A stretch of 64,000 nucleotides of DNA, from assembly GCF_947179165.1 (NCBI RefSeq), contig NC_077242.1, positions 29,085,597-29,149,596 of the forward strand, given 5' to 3'. Position 1 is the stretch's first letter; each line of letters begins with the position of its first letter. The stretch is from Solanum dulcamara. Taxonomy: Eukaryota; Streptophyta; Magnoliopsida; Solanales; Solanaceae. The position numbers and the translations under genes are program-made. Shown here piece after piece: positions 1 to 12,060 of the stretch. The notes beneath the pieces were generated by a model. The model made no database searches. It was given only the letters and a program-made list of their open reading frames with translations, and was not told the origin of the DNA.

Positions 1-1428
1 GATTTTACATATACTACTGTTCATGATCTAGAAGCCTGGAAAGACAATAACTCAACTATTACAGGAGTCTTAACATCACAAAGTGAATACAGTTTATGAA
101 TTACATTTGGAGTTTTATGAGTGAAATTATCTACGCCTTTCATAAACAAACCATTCATAACCTATACCTAAGACATGCTAAGAAAAAGAAGAGTAGCTCT
201 ACATACCTCTTATGGGTTATTCTTTATCCTGGTCGCCTCGTCGTCCCGTGAACCTAGATATCATGAAAGCAATATGAGTATCAACATCCTTTGATCTTTC
301 ATCATGTTAAATTACGTATGAGTATTCATAAAACCCATTTCCTCGCTCGCCTTCTCGACTAGTTCTTTAACTAGTTAAGGCGTTAACGGAAATCGGACAA
401 CACCTCCCCTATAATGTGCCCTATCCGAATTCCCAATCACGTCCCTAATACCTACATACAACCAAAAATATAACCAGAAGCTCATATATATATAAAACAT
501 GGTAACATTATATATTACAACCTCCGAATGACTCGCTTGAAATTACGATATTCAAAATAGGATTTCTAGTTTCTATTTTGTGAAACCTTTAACCGTACGA
601 AGCAGGGGGGTTGTGTGGATACAATCTTTAGTCGGCTGAAACTGCGTGGACTGTTTGACGTCTGTTTTGGCTTCACCAAGCCATGATTTTATAATTATAA
701 TACCTCCATATATTCATGTTATATTCTATATAACTAATTTACGGAGAAAAATGGGGACTTACCTTATTTTCTCCCTTTGGCCATCCTCTTTTTCTCTCTT
801 AAACTAGGGTTTTTTTTTCTTTATTTTGCTGAAATTTAAGGATAAGAACTGAAGTGTATAAGTACCTATATACATATATAATTGGCCTTTGGAGGTTACA
901 CATGTCATCCCCATAGGGTGACACGTGTCCAGCCACTATTGTGCCATGGATTCATGCCATCAAGGAGGGGCTCCCACGTGTCCTTGGTGGGGCCCACCCC
1001 CAAGTAGGTGGGTCACCTACTTGACCCTAAGTAGGTGGGTCACCTGATTGCTTGAGGTGCTACCACGTGTTGCTCCTCTATTGGCTTCCATGTGTCGTCT
1101 TCTCCTCTTCCTCGTGGGTTTGTAATCTCGTCCTATTTTAAGAGCCTATGTAATCTGTGCTACTTAAGATTGGTATGTACTCAAATAGCTTGAGTATGTA
1201 AGACTTCTAAGTTAGTATATTACCTAGGTACATCGAGTCCTACGACTCATTACTTGGCCTCTAATTCTTTTCGGATTCTTATGACTCTATTTTCAACCTT
1301 CTCTACTATGGGGTATCACATTCTCCTTTCCTTAGAGTCATTTGATAGTGTCATATCTTATCAGGCTCACATGATAATGTCTAAGGAACTTAAGAGACAT
1401 TCCGAGCTCGAGAGGGTGGTGTGTAATA
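1..1428 (-). repeat. A1 3' LTR, partial
   Basis: Collinear with the right half of the LTR at 5115-8455 (position 1 matches about 6750). It ends at 1428 next to a polypurine tract; read on the minus strand it begins TATTACAC, a variant of TGTTACAC. Compared with the other LTR it lacks about 285 bases at about position 624 (bases 7372-7660 of the right copy). It contains the G-box/TATA region (880-1110) and a 10-bp-arm inverted repeat at 1001-1023. Confidence 0.85.
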
Positions 1429-1444
1429 TTCTTCCCCCCTTTAG
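1429..1444 (-). other. A1 polypurine tract
   Basis: Read on the minus strand this is a purine run (AAAGGGGGGAAGAA) directly before the LTR, the expected plus-strand primer of reverse transcription. The same tract precedes the LTRs of A2 and A3. Confidence 0.8.
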
Positions 1445-1559
1445 AACATTCATCCCCGAATGTTGAATAAAAATTCCCTTAAGACTTTATACAAACTGTA
1501 GGAAGATTCCTTTCTATTGCGATAACATACATTTTCATCCAAGTAATTAATATACGAGT

Positions 1560-2480
1560 TCCAGGAGTGGGGTTTACCTGTAGACATCGAGAATATGTAC
1601 ATATACTTGTGTTTCATGTCCTCTTTAGCTTCTCAGGTCATTTCTTCACGATTCTTATTCCGCCACAGCGCCTTGACAGAAGCTACGTCCTTAGTTCGCA
1701 ACCTTTTAATCTGCCGATCCAAGATGGCAATAGGTTGACCCTTATAGGATAACTTTCCTTTCATGTGGACTTCACCCACGAAGAATATTCTAGGAGGGTT
1801 GCCTATATATTTGCAGAGCATTGATCTATGAAAACTGAATATATTGCTTCAAATTGGATGATAGGTCCAACTCATAAGCAACTTTATCTATTGTATGAAT
1901 GACCTGAGAAGGACCAATGTATCTCGTTCTTGCCGACTCTAGGCTGCTAATCGATAGCTTGTCCTTGAATAAGCTTTACTTCATCAATAATTTACTGGAT
2001 CTCCTCTGGGCCTATCCATTAATCGAAGGGCGAAATATTGTAGTAAGATTTACCTGTGTTCCTAATCCCTACTGGAATAATCTCCAGCGGTTAGCTGTAA
2101 ATTGAACTTCCCTATCTGAGATAACAGATGTGGGAACCCCGTGAAATCTTATTATTTCCTTGCTATGTCATCTCACATAACCCTTAGCTGAATATATCTT
2201 CCTAACTAGAAGAAAATGGGTTGATTCTGTCAGCTTATCTACCATAACCCATATGAACTTATACTTCTGTAGAGTGCGAGGTTAGTCTACACTATAACCT
2301 ATATTAATTTCCTTCCATTTCTGAGTCGGGATTCCTATCCCCCGCAATAGGCCATCAAGCCTCTGAGGCTTCACTTCATTTAAGCTATTATAAAACCCCT
2401 CTTAATCCAACTTGTAACACTTTAGGTATGCTATCTGCGCCTTTACTCAGATCTTCTTTCTAGTTTTATTACCATACATT
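1560..2480 (-). pseudogene. pol: A1 integrase remnant (core, C-terminus, chromodomain-like tail)
   Basis: Minus-strand remnant of Ty3/gypsy integrase, which joins the cDNA copy to the chromosome. The longest open piece (1633-1821) carries the C-terminal segment with ILDRQ, RLRTKDVASVK and WRN motifs followed by REEMT, the conserved tail of plant chromovirus integrases. The expected tryptophan after EEMT is a TGA stop (1633-1635). Bases 1900-2300 read, in changing frames, as the integrase core: a VDKLT..THFL segment, a SDR motif and the segment between them. Many stops and frameshifts exclude function. No RT or RNase H could be recognised upstream of it. Confidence 0.75.
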
Positions 2481-2903
2481 ATATTATAATGCTTACACAA
2501 ACCTGTGTAGATACTTAGACCAATTCAGAAAATGTCTTAGCGTCACTATACTAGTGGCTTACCTCTTTCAGTCGAGGTCAGGGCTCCACTATAGCTTTTG
2601 TCCTCAATACCGATTATATCTTAATAGTTGTGCCTCAAACTATCTTACACTTTTCTTTAATAGATTCTAAATATGGCAATCACATTGCTATTACTGATTT
2701 CTTTTTATCGAGTAATCACATGCTCTTACTCTGAGTATGCCAATGCTCATAGGCTGCATAATTATTCTTATGTCATTTGCACGAGGTGCATTCCAATTTA
2801 GTCATAATTTTTTCCGCTCTTGGCTTACTCTATTCTATATGTGTCATTGTACTAACATACATTTACAATCCCTTTTTGTCATACTTGTCTCGTTTCCTTT
2901 TTC

Positions 2904-3006
2904 ACTTCCCAGGGGGTCACCCATCCCACTGCTACTCTCATCCAAGCACGCTTAACTTCAAAGTTTTGACGGAATCCGGTGCATTAGTGCGGGTATGATC
3001 GCGTCC
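2904..3006 (-). pseudogene. 5S rRNA-like sequence inside A1
   Basis: The minus strand matches the first about 103 bases of plant 5S rRNA, from the GG..GCGATCATAC start through the A-box region (GAAGTTAAGCGTGCTTGG) to GGGTGACCCCCTGGGAAG, then diverges, so the last about 15 bases are missing. I judged this against the 5S sequence I know; roughly nine in ten bases agree by eye. It lies inside a retroelement, not in a 5S array, and is truncated, so it is a 5S-derived insert rather than a working gene. Its orientation is the same as A1; compare the opposite orientation at 30212-30331. Confidence 0.85.
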
Positions 3007-5098
3007 TTCCCTTATGGGGTCTCATTTAAAGTTTAAGCATTCCCATTTACATACGATAACATCAGTTGATTTTCTCTTACGCTTTTACTTCTCTTGTCCA
3101 CTTTCCCTCTTTTAGGGTGTACCCATGTCATCCTCCGTTTATTTTCAAGTATTCACACGCGAATGATTCTACTCCAACATATTTAACGTGCTGCACCATA
3201 TCTATATTTTCTGTTAAATCATCCATACGTTGTGTTGCCTTTATAGGAAACCCTAGCACAACCATAGGGTTCTTTAGTATTCACAATATATCATATAAAA
3301 TCCCATTTAATGGTTGATACTCGAGTAATATCCGTAATGTAGCAGTACATTCAAAGCCACATTCCATTCATCCCAATCAGTGATTAGCTCGTGCTCATAA
3401 TTGGTTCAAATTCTCAACTCGGGAGCACTTATACTTTGATGATTCATGTTTCAAGTTCCGTCATTATACTAGCCTTAATCCAGTGGATACCTCTTATTCT
3501 TCTAATAGCCTTGTAATGCAGCAGTTATCCTGCCAATTGCCATTCCCTCTCCTTGCAGGATCTTACTAATCATCAAGGTGGAGTCCTGTATACCCAATAC
3601 TTCTTTATGCCTCCTGAGCTTTCATCTTTGTCTTTTGCTTAAGACTCACTTCTATTCCTGTGTAAAACCATATCAACTTTGTTATAGTAGTACCTTGTCT
3701 TATCACCATTTCATCGTACTATACCTTTAGTTTGTAACTGTCTATTTCCCTTTTTGTTCGATACTCATACTTAATTAATCACATCTATCTTGAGTGCCTC
3801 TATTAGAACTTCTCTATTATTCCTCCAGCTCATATCCATTTTTGGTTGTGCGCAAGGGATTCCATATTACTCTTTATTTCCTTGCACTAGCTATCCTTTT
3901 CGTCGTCACATAAGCTTTATTCGAAACTTTCCTTACAGAACTTGATAAATCTTCCTTATTTATTCCATAACTTGCTTTTCCATTTCACACATATCTTTCG
4001 ATTCCATTCACACGGACCACGTCATACCTTTTAGTTCTTTCCTTACTAAGCTTTACTTATTCTCATAATAATTTTTGTTATATTCACCTGGTACCCTGCT
4101 CGCACTCAGTCCCATAATATAACACCGCTTGACCTTCTTCACGATTCTTACTATGGGCTACTTACCCTTTTTAGTTAGTCTTATCCTTAATATCTCACAA
4201 GCTATCTTATTACTATTTTATATCTGTCACAATTCTCTTCCCTTTGTACTCCTTTCTTAACCATACTGTTACTTCTTTCAACTATAACTCGTCATACTTT
4301 ATTCCTGTGAATTAATTCAGTCGGTTCCTTAATATATCGTTCTATCTAGACCTATCAGTCTTCTCTAAATCATCTTTCTTGGATTATAAGTCTTTTCCAA
4401 CTTTGTTCTACCATACCCATATCGACCTTTCTTTTGCCATAAATTCAACCATTAATCCATTTATCAAGGTCATCCATACTCGTAGTTTAATCAAATCTTA
4501 TTATTATTGTGGGCACAACCTTTCAAGACATACTACAGCCCTGTATCTCATTCTCTTCTTATTTCTAAGAAAATTTGGGCAGAGTTTCCTCTATATTTCT
4601 TATTATCTCAATACTTGCATGCACAAAATACCAACAATGCCTCACATGGCACACATATATATTCGTATCGCATCATATCGCAGCCACATAGGGTACCCAC
4701 AATTAACAATATGGAAAGGGACTTACCTCGTATGTCCACTCGAACTGCACCTGTTACACTTTCGTGTTTACCTTTTCTTTCACTCTTCAACTTTATATGT
4801 CAATTGCATTTCAATACCTTACCTGACCTTTGTCTTTCGTGCCTTTGGTTACCTGCATGCTTTGTAACTTCCAGTATCGTCAATTACTTTCTTGTATCGA
4901 TATTGTCCTTCTGCTGAAATCACAAGGTAGTATGAGGGATTTCATTCTCTATGACTCGGCTCTATCATATGATCTTAGATATGAAAGAAAGGTAACATCC
5001 TAAATATCTTGTAGCCTCCTGTCTATAGATGTGGTACACAACACACCGATAAATAAGACTCTACTAAACACGGTCTATAGACATTCTAAGGACGAACT
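3007..5098 (-). other. A1 unassigned internal region and 5' leader
   Basis: No gag, protease or RT motif could be recognised. Two parts can be matched to sisters: about 3010-3640 matches A2 (about 31018-31640), and about 4500-5098 matches A2 (31660-31750) and the leader of A3 (21880-22500, reverse). Long plus-strand open frames here (for example 4379-4867) run against the element and look accidental. The end near 5099 is the untranslated leader next to the primer site. Confidence 0.6.
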
Positions 5099-5110
5099 AC
5101 TCTGATACCA
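5099..5110 (-). other. A1 primer binding site (initiator Met-tRNA)
   Basis: Minus strand reads TGGTATCAGA followed by G, complementary to the 3' end of plant initiator Met-tRNA, four bases inside the LTR end at 5115. This fixes the element's orientation. Confidence 0.85.
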
Positions 5111-5114
5111 CTTT

Positions 5115-8100
5115 TGTCACGACCCAACCCCATAGGCCGCGACTGGGGTCCGACCTGTACCCCCTTATGCGTATCTATCAGCTACACTTAAGTTAAACCG
5201 TGTGTGATATGATATTATACACAAAAACCTCAATAGTTTACAACTTGTTCATGTACATATAGCCTCTTTCATTTGTATCATATCATGAAAAGGCACGCAA
5301 GACGACGAGGCTGCCATAACATAAAAACATTTACAACATGCCATATAGGCACAGTCGAAACAAACTCATAAACAACCCACACCCATATGTCTACAGAACT
5401 CTAGGAATAGTAACAACAATATATGGCGAGACAGGGCCCCCACCAAACCCCTGAGTATAAAAACATATACATATTACATGACCAGTATCAAAAGTTAGGC
5501 TCCGGAACAGTAGAGCGCTCCCAACATCGCTGAGTAGAAACCCTAGGCTGGCGGATCCCCAATATGAACATCTATACCAGCGAGCATGAAACGCAGCCCC
5601 TCGAAGAATGGGGGGTCAGTATAATATATGTACTGAGTATATAAAGCATAACAATACATAACTGAGACCCTAACTGCAATAGGGATACAGGGGACAAGTA
5701 TAACAATTAATAAATTACTGTACCTGTACCTTAAGAATCATAATCATATACATCATCATATATTATGCCCGGCCCTAAAGCGAACTGAGTGTCATAATTA
5801 CTTTATCATACTCACATGTCATCATATCAACATGTATTTTACTTTATCATATCATCGTATATGGCATTATATCATCATATACGGTATAATCTTATCATGT
5901 ATGTCATCGTATTACATCCGGTTTGTTATGGGGCTCGGGGTCACAAATGTATCACTCTATTTTCATATGTATGGTTACATAAAGTATCCGACCCTTTACT
6001 GAGGGACTCAGTGAATAGAGTAGTGTACGTCTGTAGCGTACCATCATAATATATATACCGTACCGGCCCTCTAGGGAGGGACTCAGTGTTATTTCTTTAT
6101 TTTTCCATATATACTATCATATTACAGCTGGCCCGGGACTCGGTGAATAATCGTATCATCATAACATATAACATTTATCACACCTCACGTATGGAATAAT
6201 CTCCTCGTGCATGGAATTGTACACATCTGGTCTGGGGTGTGGTGAAAAAAGTAGTACAGCTGCGCCCGACATAATATCCGGACCATCGTGGGATGCGTAG
6301 AAAGAAGGGTTACAACATGCACGAGTAGAGTAGTGAGAAACTATATGCAACTAAGTCACCCTCTGAGAATTAATTAAATTGTCAAGTGAACCGTCACCTG
6401 AAGACCAGAGTAATAGTCATTTTAAATACCTTCTAAACACCGTTCGAGATCATATTAGATGGAGTTTTAGGAATCGCAGACGTGTATCGAGACAAGGTTA
6501 AACAATTTATGGAGATAGAGACGTTTAGCATCGTAGAGACCTTAGGAATAGGAGCTGATGCATTCAATTATCATTCATCAGATATGAGACTCGAGGGTAG
6601 TAGTTCAACTACTTAAGCATTCTAATATCAAGTGATGAATAGAAGTCATAAGTTATACCCAGATCTTATAACTAGAACTACCTCCACCTCATATCATATG
6701 CCATTATATTTATACTTAAGACATTCCAAAAGGAAGAACAAACAGACTTTACATAAACTACTGTTCATGATCTAGCAGCCTGGAAAGACAATAACTCAAC
6801 TATTACAGGAGTCTTAACATCACAAAGTGAATACATTTTATGAATTATATTTGGAGTTTTATGAGTGAAATTATCTACGCCTTTCATAAACAAACCATTC
6901 ATAACCTATACCTAAGACATGCCAAAAGAAAAGAAGAGTAACTCTACATACCTCTTACGGGTTATTCTTTATCCTGGTTGCCTTGTCATCCCGTGAACCT
7001 AGGTAAAATGAAAGCAATACAAGTATCAACATGCTTATATCTTTCAGCATCTTACATTAGTTACGAGTATTCATAAAACCGATTTCCTCGCTCGCCTTCT
7101 CGACTAGTTCTTTAACTAGTTAAGGTGTTAATGGAAATCAAACAGCACCTCCCCTATAATGTGCCCTATACGAATTCCAAATCACGTCCCTAATACCTAA
7201 ATACAACCAAAAACATAACCATCAACTCATATATATATAAAACATGGCAACATTATACATTACAACCTCCGAACGACTCACTTGAAATTACGATATCCAA
7301 AATAGGGTTTCTAGTTTCTATGTTGCGAAACCTTTAACCGTACGAAGTAGGGGGGTCATGTGGATACAAACAGAATCTCCCCCACATATTTTAGGATACA
7401 TTTAGTCCCTTTAACACACACCACATAACCAGCATCAGCCTCCATACACACAATGCCTCATTTGGACTACAATGTAACTACGACAACTTCAATTTTGATT
7501 ATTTCTATCATCGAGCATTCCCACAACTTTATTTATACTTAAAGAAGTATAAAAGGTATATAATACACTACATAAAACCCCCCATAAACTTAAATTAGAT
7601 GGGAAGACCTTACTTTTCCCGATATTTGCCAAAACTAGCCAAAATTGCGCCTCAGAACTTCTTTAGTCGCGCTGAAACTGCATGGACTATTTGCTGTCCA
7701 TTTTGGCTGCACCAAGACATGATATTATACTTATAATACCTCTATATCATCATGGTATATGCTATATAATTAATTTACGGAGCAAAATTGGGACTTACCT
7801 TATTTTCTCCATTTGGCTGTCCTCTTTTTCTGTCTTAAACTAGGGTTTTTGTTTCTTTATTTTGCTGAAATTTAAGGATAATAAATGAAATGTATAAGTA
7901 CCTATATAAATATATAAGTGGCCTTAGGAGGTTACACGTGTCATCCTCATAGGGTAACACGTTTCCAGCCACTATTAGGCCATAGATCCATGCCATGAAG
8001 GAGGAGCTACCATGTGTCCTTGGTGGGGCCAACCCCCAAGTAGGTGGGTCACCTACTTGACCCTAAGTAGGTGGGTCACCTGCTTGCTTGAGGTGCTGTC

Positions 8101-8455
8101 ATGTGTCGCTCCTCCATTGGCTTTCATGTATCGTCTTCTCCTCTTCCTCGTGGGTTCGTAATCTCATCCTATTTTAAGAGCCTATGTAATCCATTCTATG
8201 TAAGCTTGGTATGTACTCAAATATCTTGAGTATGTAAGACATCTAAGTTAGCAGCGTTCATCGATTCCTATGACTTATTACTTGGCCTCTAATTCCTTCC
8301 GGATTCTTATGACTCTATTTTTAACCTTCTCTACTATGGGTATCACATTCTCCTTTACTTAGAGACATTTGATAGTGTCGTATCTTATCAGGATCACATG
8401 ATATTGTCTAAGGAACTTAAGAGACATTATGATCTCGAGAGGATGGGGTGTAATA
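5115..8455 (-). repeat. A1 5' LTR
   Basis: 3341-bp LTR. On the minus strand it starts TATTACACCCC (8455) and ends GGGTTGGGTCGTGACA (5115). It holds a promoter-like region (7900-8110), the conserved palindrome ACTAGTT-CTTT-AACTAGT near 7110, and near its 3' end (5768-6160) several copies of a GGCCC..GGGACTCAGTG motif. It borders the primer site on the left and element B on the right. No coding sequence seen. Confidence 0.9.
7900..8110 (-). promoter_or_regulatory. A1 LTR promoter: G-box-like cluster and TATA box
   Basis: Reading on the minus strand: a perfect inverted repeat CAAGTAGGTG-GGT-CACCTACTTG (8037-8059), several CACGTG or one-base variants (one exact at 7935-7940), then an AT-rich TATATATTTATATAG stretch (7900-7918). 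The order, ACGTG elements just before a TATA box, repeats in the other A elements. Promoter function is inferred. Confidence 0.55.
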
Positions 8456-9336
8456 ATAATACGATATGTATTCTGTGGGATTTTGACTCAGCACTGATTG
8501 GACTATGAGGTGGGGGCTCTACCTAAGACCTAGTAGTAACCCTTAGTCCCTTAAATTACATTTCCACTATAGGATTATTTACCAATATGGTTTTAATGAT
8601 GATGATAAATATTGGATGGAGCTTACCTTGGCAAGTAACCTCCCCCTTCTCGATGTGGGTATCATCAGCTTTCATGTTATGGCTCACAGGTCTTAAGGTC
8701 AGTTACGATTATCTCCTATATATATATCTGTCCTATGATGATGATATTTTTATGCGTTGACCAATGATTATGATTATTTAAGATTTTCATGGGTTTACTC
8801 ATATTTTAAAGATATTGGTTTTATATCACATGATTCATATTGATTATGTCCTATGTTTGTTGTTCATGAATATTCTCACATACTTAGTGCTTTTTATGTA
8901 CTAACACATACTTTTACCTACATTACATCAAAATGTTGGGTCTGACAATCACTCTCATCCTCTTCCCGCTCATGGCTAGTGCTTTTCATTACCTTACTTT
9001 TGATGAGTCATCATATTTCGAGGACGTGAAATTTTACTTTTATTTGTCATATGACTACGTCATTACTCTTATATTGTCATGGGTGAGTTAGGAGATGTCC
9101 TTAATCCCCTATCTAGTTAGTAGAGGCACATTAGATTTTGAGAGTCTATGCTGTCTTACATTTCTCACCTTTGAGTTTTATACCCTTATTGAGACTATGC
9201 TTTTGTATTTTGATTTAATTTTATTTTCTTTATTTACTTTATATATTACCATGAATAATTTTCTAAGAGGCTTAGTTGGGGACCCTCGAGATTCTAATTA
9301 TTGTGTCACGACAAGGCCCTAGTCTGCATCGTGAAA
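8456..9336 (+). repeat. B first LTR, right-hand part
   Basis: Matches 15030-15906 of the complete B LTR. Starts abruptly at the A1 insertion and ends GTGAAA (ancestral TGACA) before AACTTGG and a decayed Met-tRNA primer site (9341-9352). No genes. Confidence 0.85.
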
Positions 9337-9499
9337 AACTTGGCACCAGGGCACAAGGTTCAAGTTTTCTAGGGAGTCTAACATGCCACATTAAGTAGAG
9401 TTTTGTTCATCGGTGTGAAGTACGCCAAACCTACAAATAGGAGGCTATAAGGCATTTTAGAAAATACTTCACTTCTTTCATGATCTTATCGTGCGATAT

Positions 9500-10262
9500 A
9501 GTTGAATTCTATAAGAATTCCTTCTAACTTGTGTCCTACGCATTTCAAAATATGTCTCATCAAGATGAAAGAAACCAGGAGAATGGTCAAGATGGTAGCT
9601 CTTCTATTCTGGTTTATCCATTCTCAAGTGTCAACATATCTAATGTTGAGTTCTGTTATGTCCTCATGTTATTGGCTCTAGCTGCGACCACTCAATCGAA
9701 TCAACAAAAAATAACTCCGGTGAGCACAATGTCAAAGGAAGGAAAAGGTTGATAAAAAGGAATATTAAGATAGGAGATGACTTAAATCATCAGAGGAAGA
9801 TAAAAGAGGAAAAATTCGGCTCAAATACGAGAAAGGGTAATGGGAAGATGAAATACTACCCCTCGTACTACGAGTGTGGTAAGAATAATCTATTTATTGT
9901 TTGGTACAAAAGGTTGTTATGGTTGTGGAAAGAGTGGACATAAGGAGAGGGATTGTCTAGAGGCTTCTAACAAGGGAAGAGAGTCCAATAAGGCTCTATT
10001 TGAAGGTGGGTTTTCTCAATCCAAACCTGGTGGTGATTTTAGGCGATATACTATCCCCAAGTGTTCCAATTGTGGGAGAAACCATGGAGGTAAATGTTTG
10101 GTTGGTACAAATGCTTGTTTTGGATGTGGTAAAATGGGGCACAATGTCTCTAAATACACTGACAAGGAAGATAAGGACTTCCTCAAAGGCAAGCTACTCA
10201 AGGTGGACAACCATAACAAGGTAGTGGCCCACACCACAATAGATTTTATGGTTCCAAGCTAG
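9500..10262 (+). pseudogene. gag: B internal 1: gag remnant with zinc knuckles
   Basis: Remnant of the nucleocapsid end of gag, the protein that packages element RNA. The N-terminal piece (from about 9531) is followed directly by a TMSKEGKG segment, so the central capsid part that element C keeps (about 560 bp) is missing. The frame at 9876-10262 carries the zinc knuckle CYGCGKSGHKERDC, a half-knuckle CSNCGRNHGGKC and CFGCGKMGHNVSKY, in which the last cysteine is tyrosine. Frames change at least twice before 9876. The adjacent decayed protease follows. Same deletion as in internal part 2. Confidence 0.8.
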
Positions 10263-12060
10263 GCAAGATGTTGATAAATCTCCCGATGTGATTATGGGTA
10301 TGTTAAAAGTCTTTGACTTTGATGTTTATGCATTGTTAGATCCAGGTGATACTCTATTATTTGTGTCTCCTTATGTTTCTATGAGATTCATTGTTAGTCT
10401 TGAGTCTTGGTAGGGCCTTGTTTTGTCTATACTCTGGTTGGTGATTCAGTTGTGGCTAAAAGAGTTTATAGAAATTATCCAGTTTCAGTTTTTCATAAAG
10501 TCACCTCTGTTGATCTTGTAGAGCTTGATATCACCAATTTTAATGATATTCATAGTATGGATTAGCTTCATGCATGCTATGCCTTTATATATTGTAGAAT
10601 CTGTATGGTTAAGTTTTAGTTTACTAATGAGCCAGTCCTAGAATGGAAAGATAGTAATTTAGTGTTTAAGGGTTGATTTATTTCATAACTTAAATCTTAG
10701 AAAATGATTTCCAAATGTTGTATCTATCATCTAGTTTGGGTTAGAGACACTAACTCTGAAACTCCTACTCTTGAGTTAGTTTCAATCATTAATGAGTTTC
10801 CAGAAGTTTTCCCCGATGATCTGCCAAGTATTCCTCCCAAAAGGGAAATAGACTTCGGTATCGATCTCTGCCCCGATACTTAGCCTATATCTATTCCTTT
10901 TTACTAAATGGCTCTGGAAAAATTGAAAGAATTAAAGGATCAGTTGATGTATTTGCTAGACAATGGGTTTATAAGATCGAGTATCTCTCCAATGGGTGCT
11001 TCGATTCTCTTCGTTTGTGTACTGATTATTGGAAATTGAACAAGTCTCAATTAAGAATAAGTATCCCATTCTAAGGATTGATGACTTGTTTGATAAACTT
11101 CAAGGATCAAACTAGTTTTAAAACAATAGTTTTCAATCAGGTTATCAACTACATTTTGAAGATGGCCTTTAGAATTCAGTATGGTAACTTTGAATTCTTA
11201 CGAATGCCCTTGAAGCTTTGATGGATTTGATGAATAGGGTGTTCAAGAAATAATTGGATATGTTTGTGATTGTCTTCATTAATGATATTTTAATCTACCC
11301 TCGGAGTGAAGGAGAGCATGAAGAATATTTTAGGATTGTGTGGCAAATTCTCTAAGACCGTTAGTTGAATCAAAGTTTAGTAAATATGAATTTTGGTTTA
11401 GGTCAGTGGAATTTCATAGCCATATTGTCTCGGATAAAGGGATTATGGTCGATCCGAAGAACACTGAGGTGGTTAAGATATAACTTATACCGTTGACTCC
11501 TTCTGATATTCAGAGTTTCTTTGCTTAGCCAGTTATTATAGATGGTTTGTGGAAGTTTTCTCCTCCTTTGCATTGTCCTTGAATACTTTGATTCAAAAGA
11601 AGGTGAAATTCCAATTGTCGAGACATGTGAGAAAAGCTTTCAAGAGTTAAAGGATAGGCATACCTCCGCTCCGGTGTTAACCTTACCGGAAGGTTTCTAT
11701 GTATTTATTGTGTATTATGATGCTTCATGAGTTGGTCTTGGTTGTGTTCTAATGCAAAATGGTAATGTGATAGCTTATGATTCAAGAAAACTCAAGGAAC
11801 ATGAGAAGAATTACCTAAATCACGACTTGGAGTTGACAGATGTGGTATTTGCTTTGAAGTTGTAGACACACTATCTCTATGGTGTCCATGTGGATGGTTT
11901 CACCGATCACAAGAGTTTACAATATGTGTTCACTCAAAAGGACTTGAACTTTTGACAAAAAAGATAGTTTGAGTTGTTGAAGGATTATGATAAGTGTTCT
12001 ATACCATCTGGGTAAGGCAAATATAGTTGCCGATGCTCTTTATATATTATGCATGAACAG
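10263..12060 (+). pseudogene. pol: B internal 1: protease-RT-RNase H remnant
   Basis: Decayed pol. Protease: YALLDPGDTL at about 10327-10360, where the aspartic-protease D-S/T-G is [26 protein letters not shown] at about 10808-10866, then broken copies of the RT core; the catalytic YxDD region reads FINDILIY (about 11275), so one catalytic Asp is Asn, after an in-frame stop. RNase H: YDAS and TDHKSLQYVF (about 11715-11930). Stops occur every few dozen codons and several frameshifts are needed, so it is not functional. Domain order PR-RT-RH-IN is typical of Ty3/gypsy. Confidence 0.8.

Larger units (their letters stand above)
1..8455 (-). mobile_element. A1: long-LTR Ty3/gypsy retrotransposon, left end outside window
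   Basis: Minus-strand element. In window order it has a partial 3' LTR (1-1428), a polypurine tract, integrase remnants, a 5S rRNA-like insert, an unassigned block with the 5' leader, a Met-tRNA primer site and the full 5' LTR (5115-8455). The internal part is only about 3.7 kb, too short for complete gag-pol, and I recognise only integrase in it. It is inserted in the first LTR of element B: B sequence resumes at 8456 and its uninterrupted counterpart lies near 15030. The right-hand candidate target duplication is ATAAT (8456-8460); the left one is outside the window. Same family as A2 and A3 by LTR and leader similarity. Confidence 0.85.

Noticed and set aside
4379..4917. Two overlapping plus-strand open frames of 162 and 136 codons
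   Set aside because: They lie antisense to A1 in its leader, have no known motif and are matched by leader DNA in A3 on the other strand; accidental.
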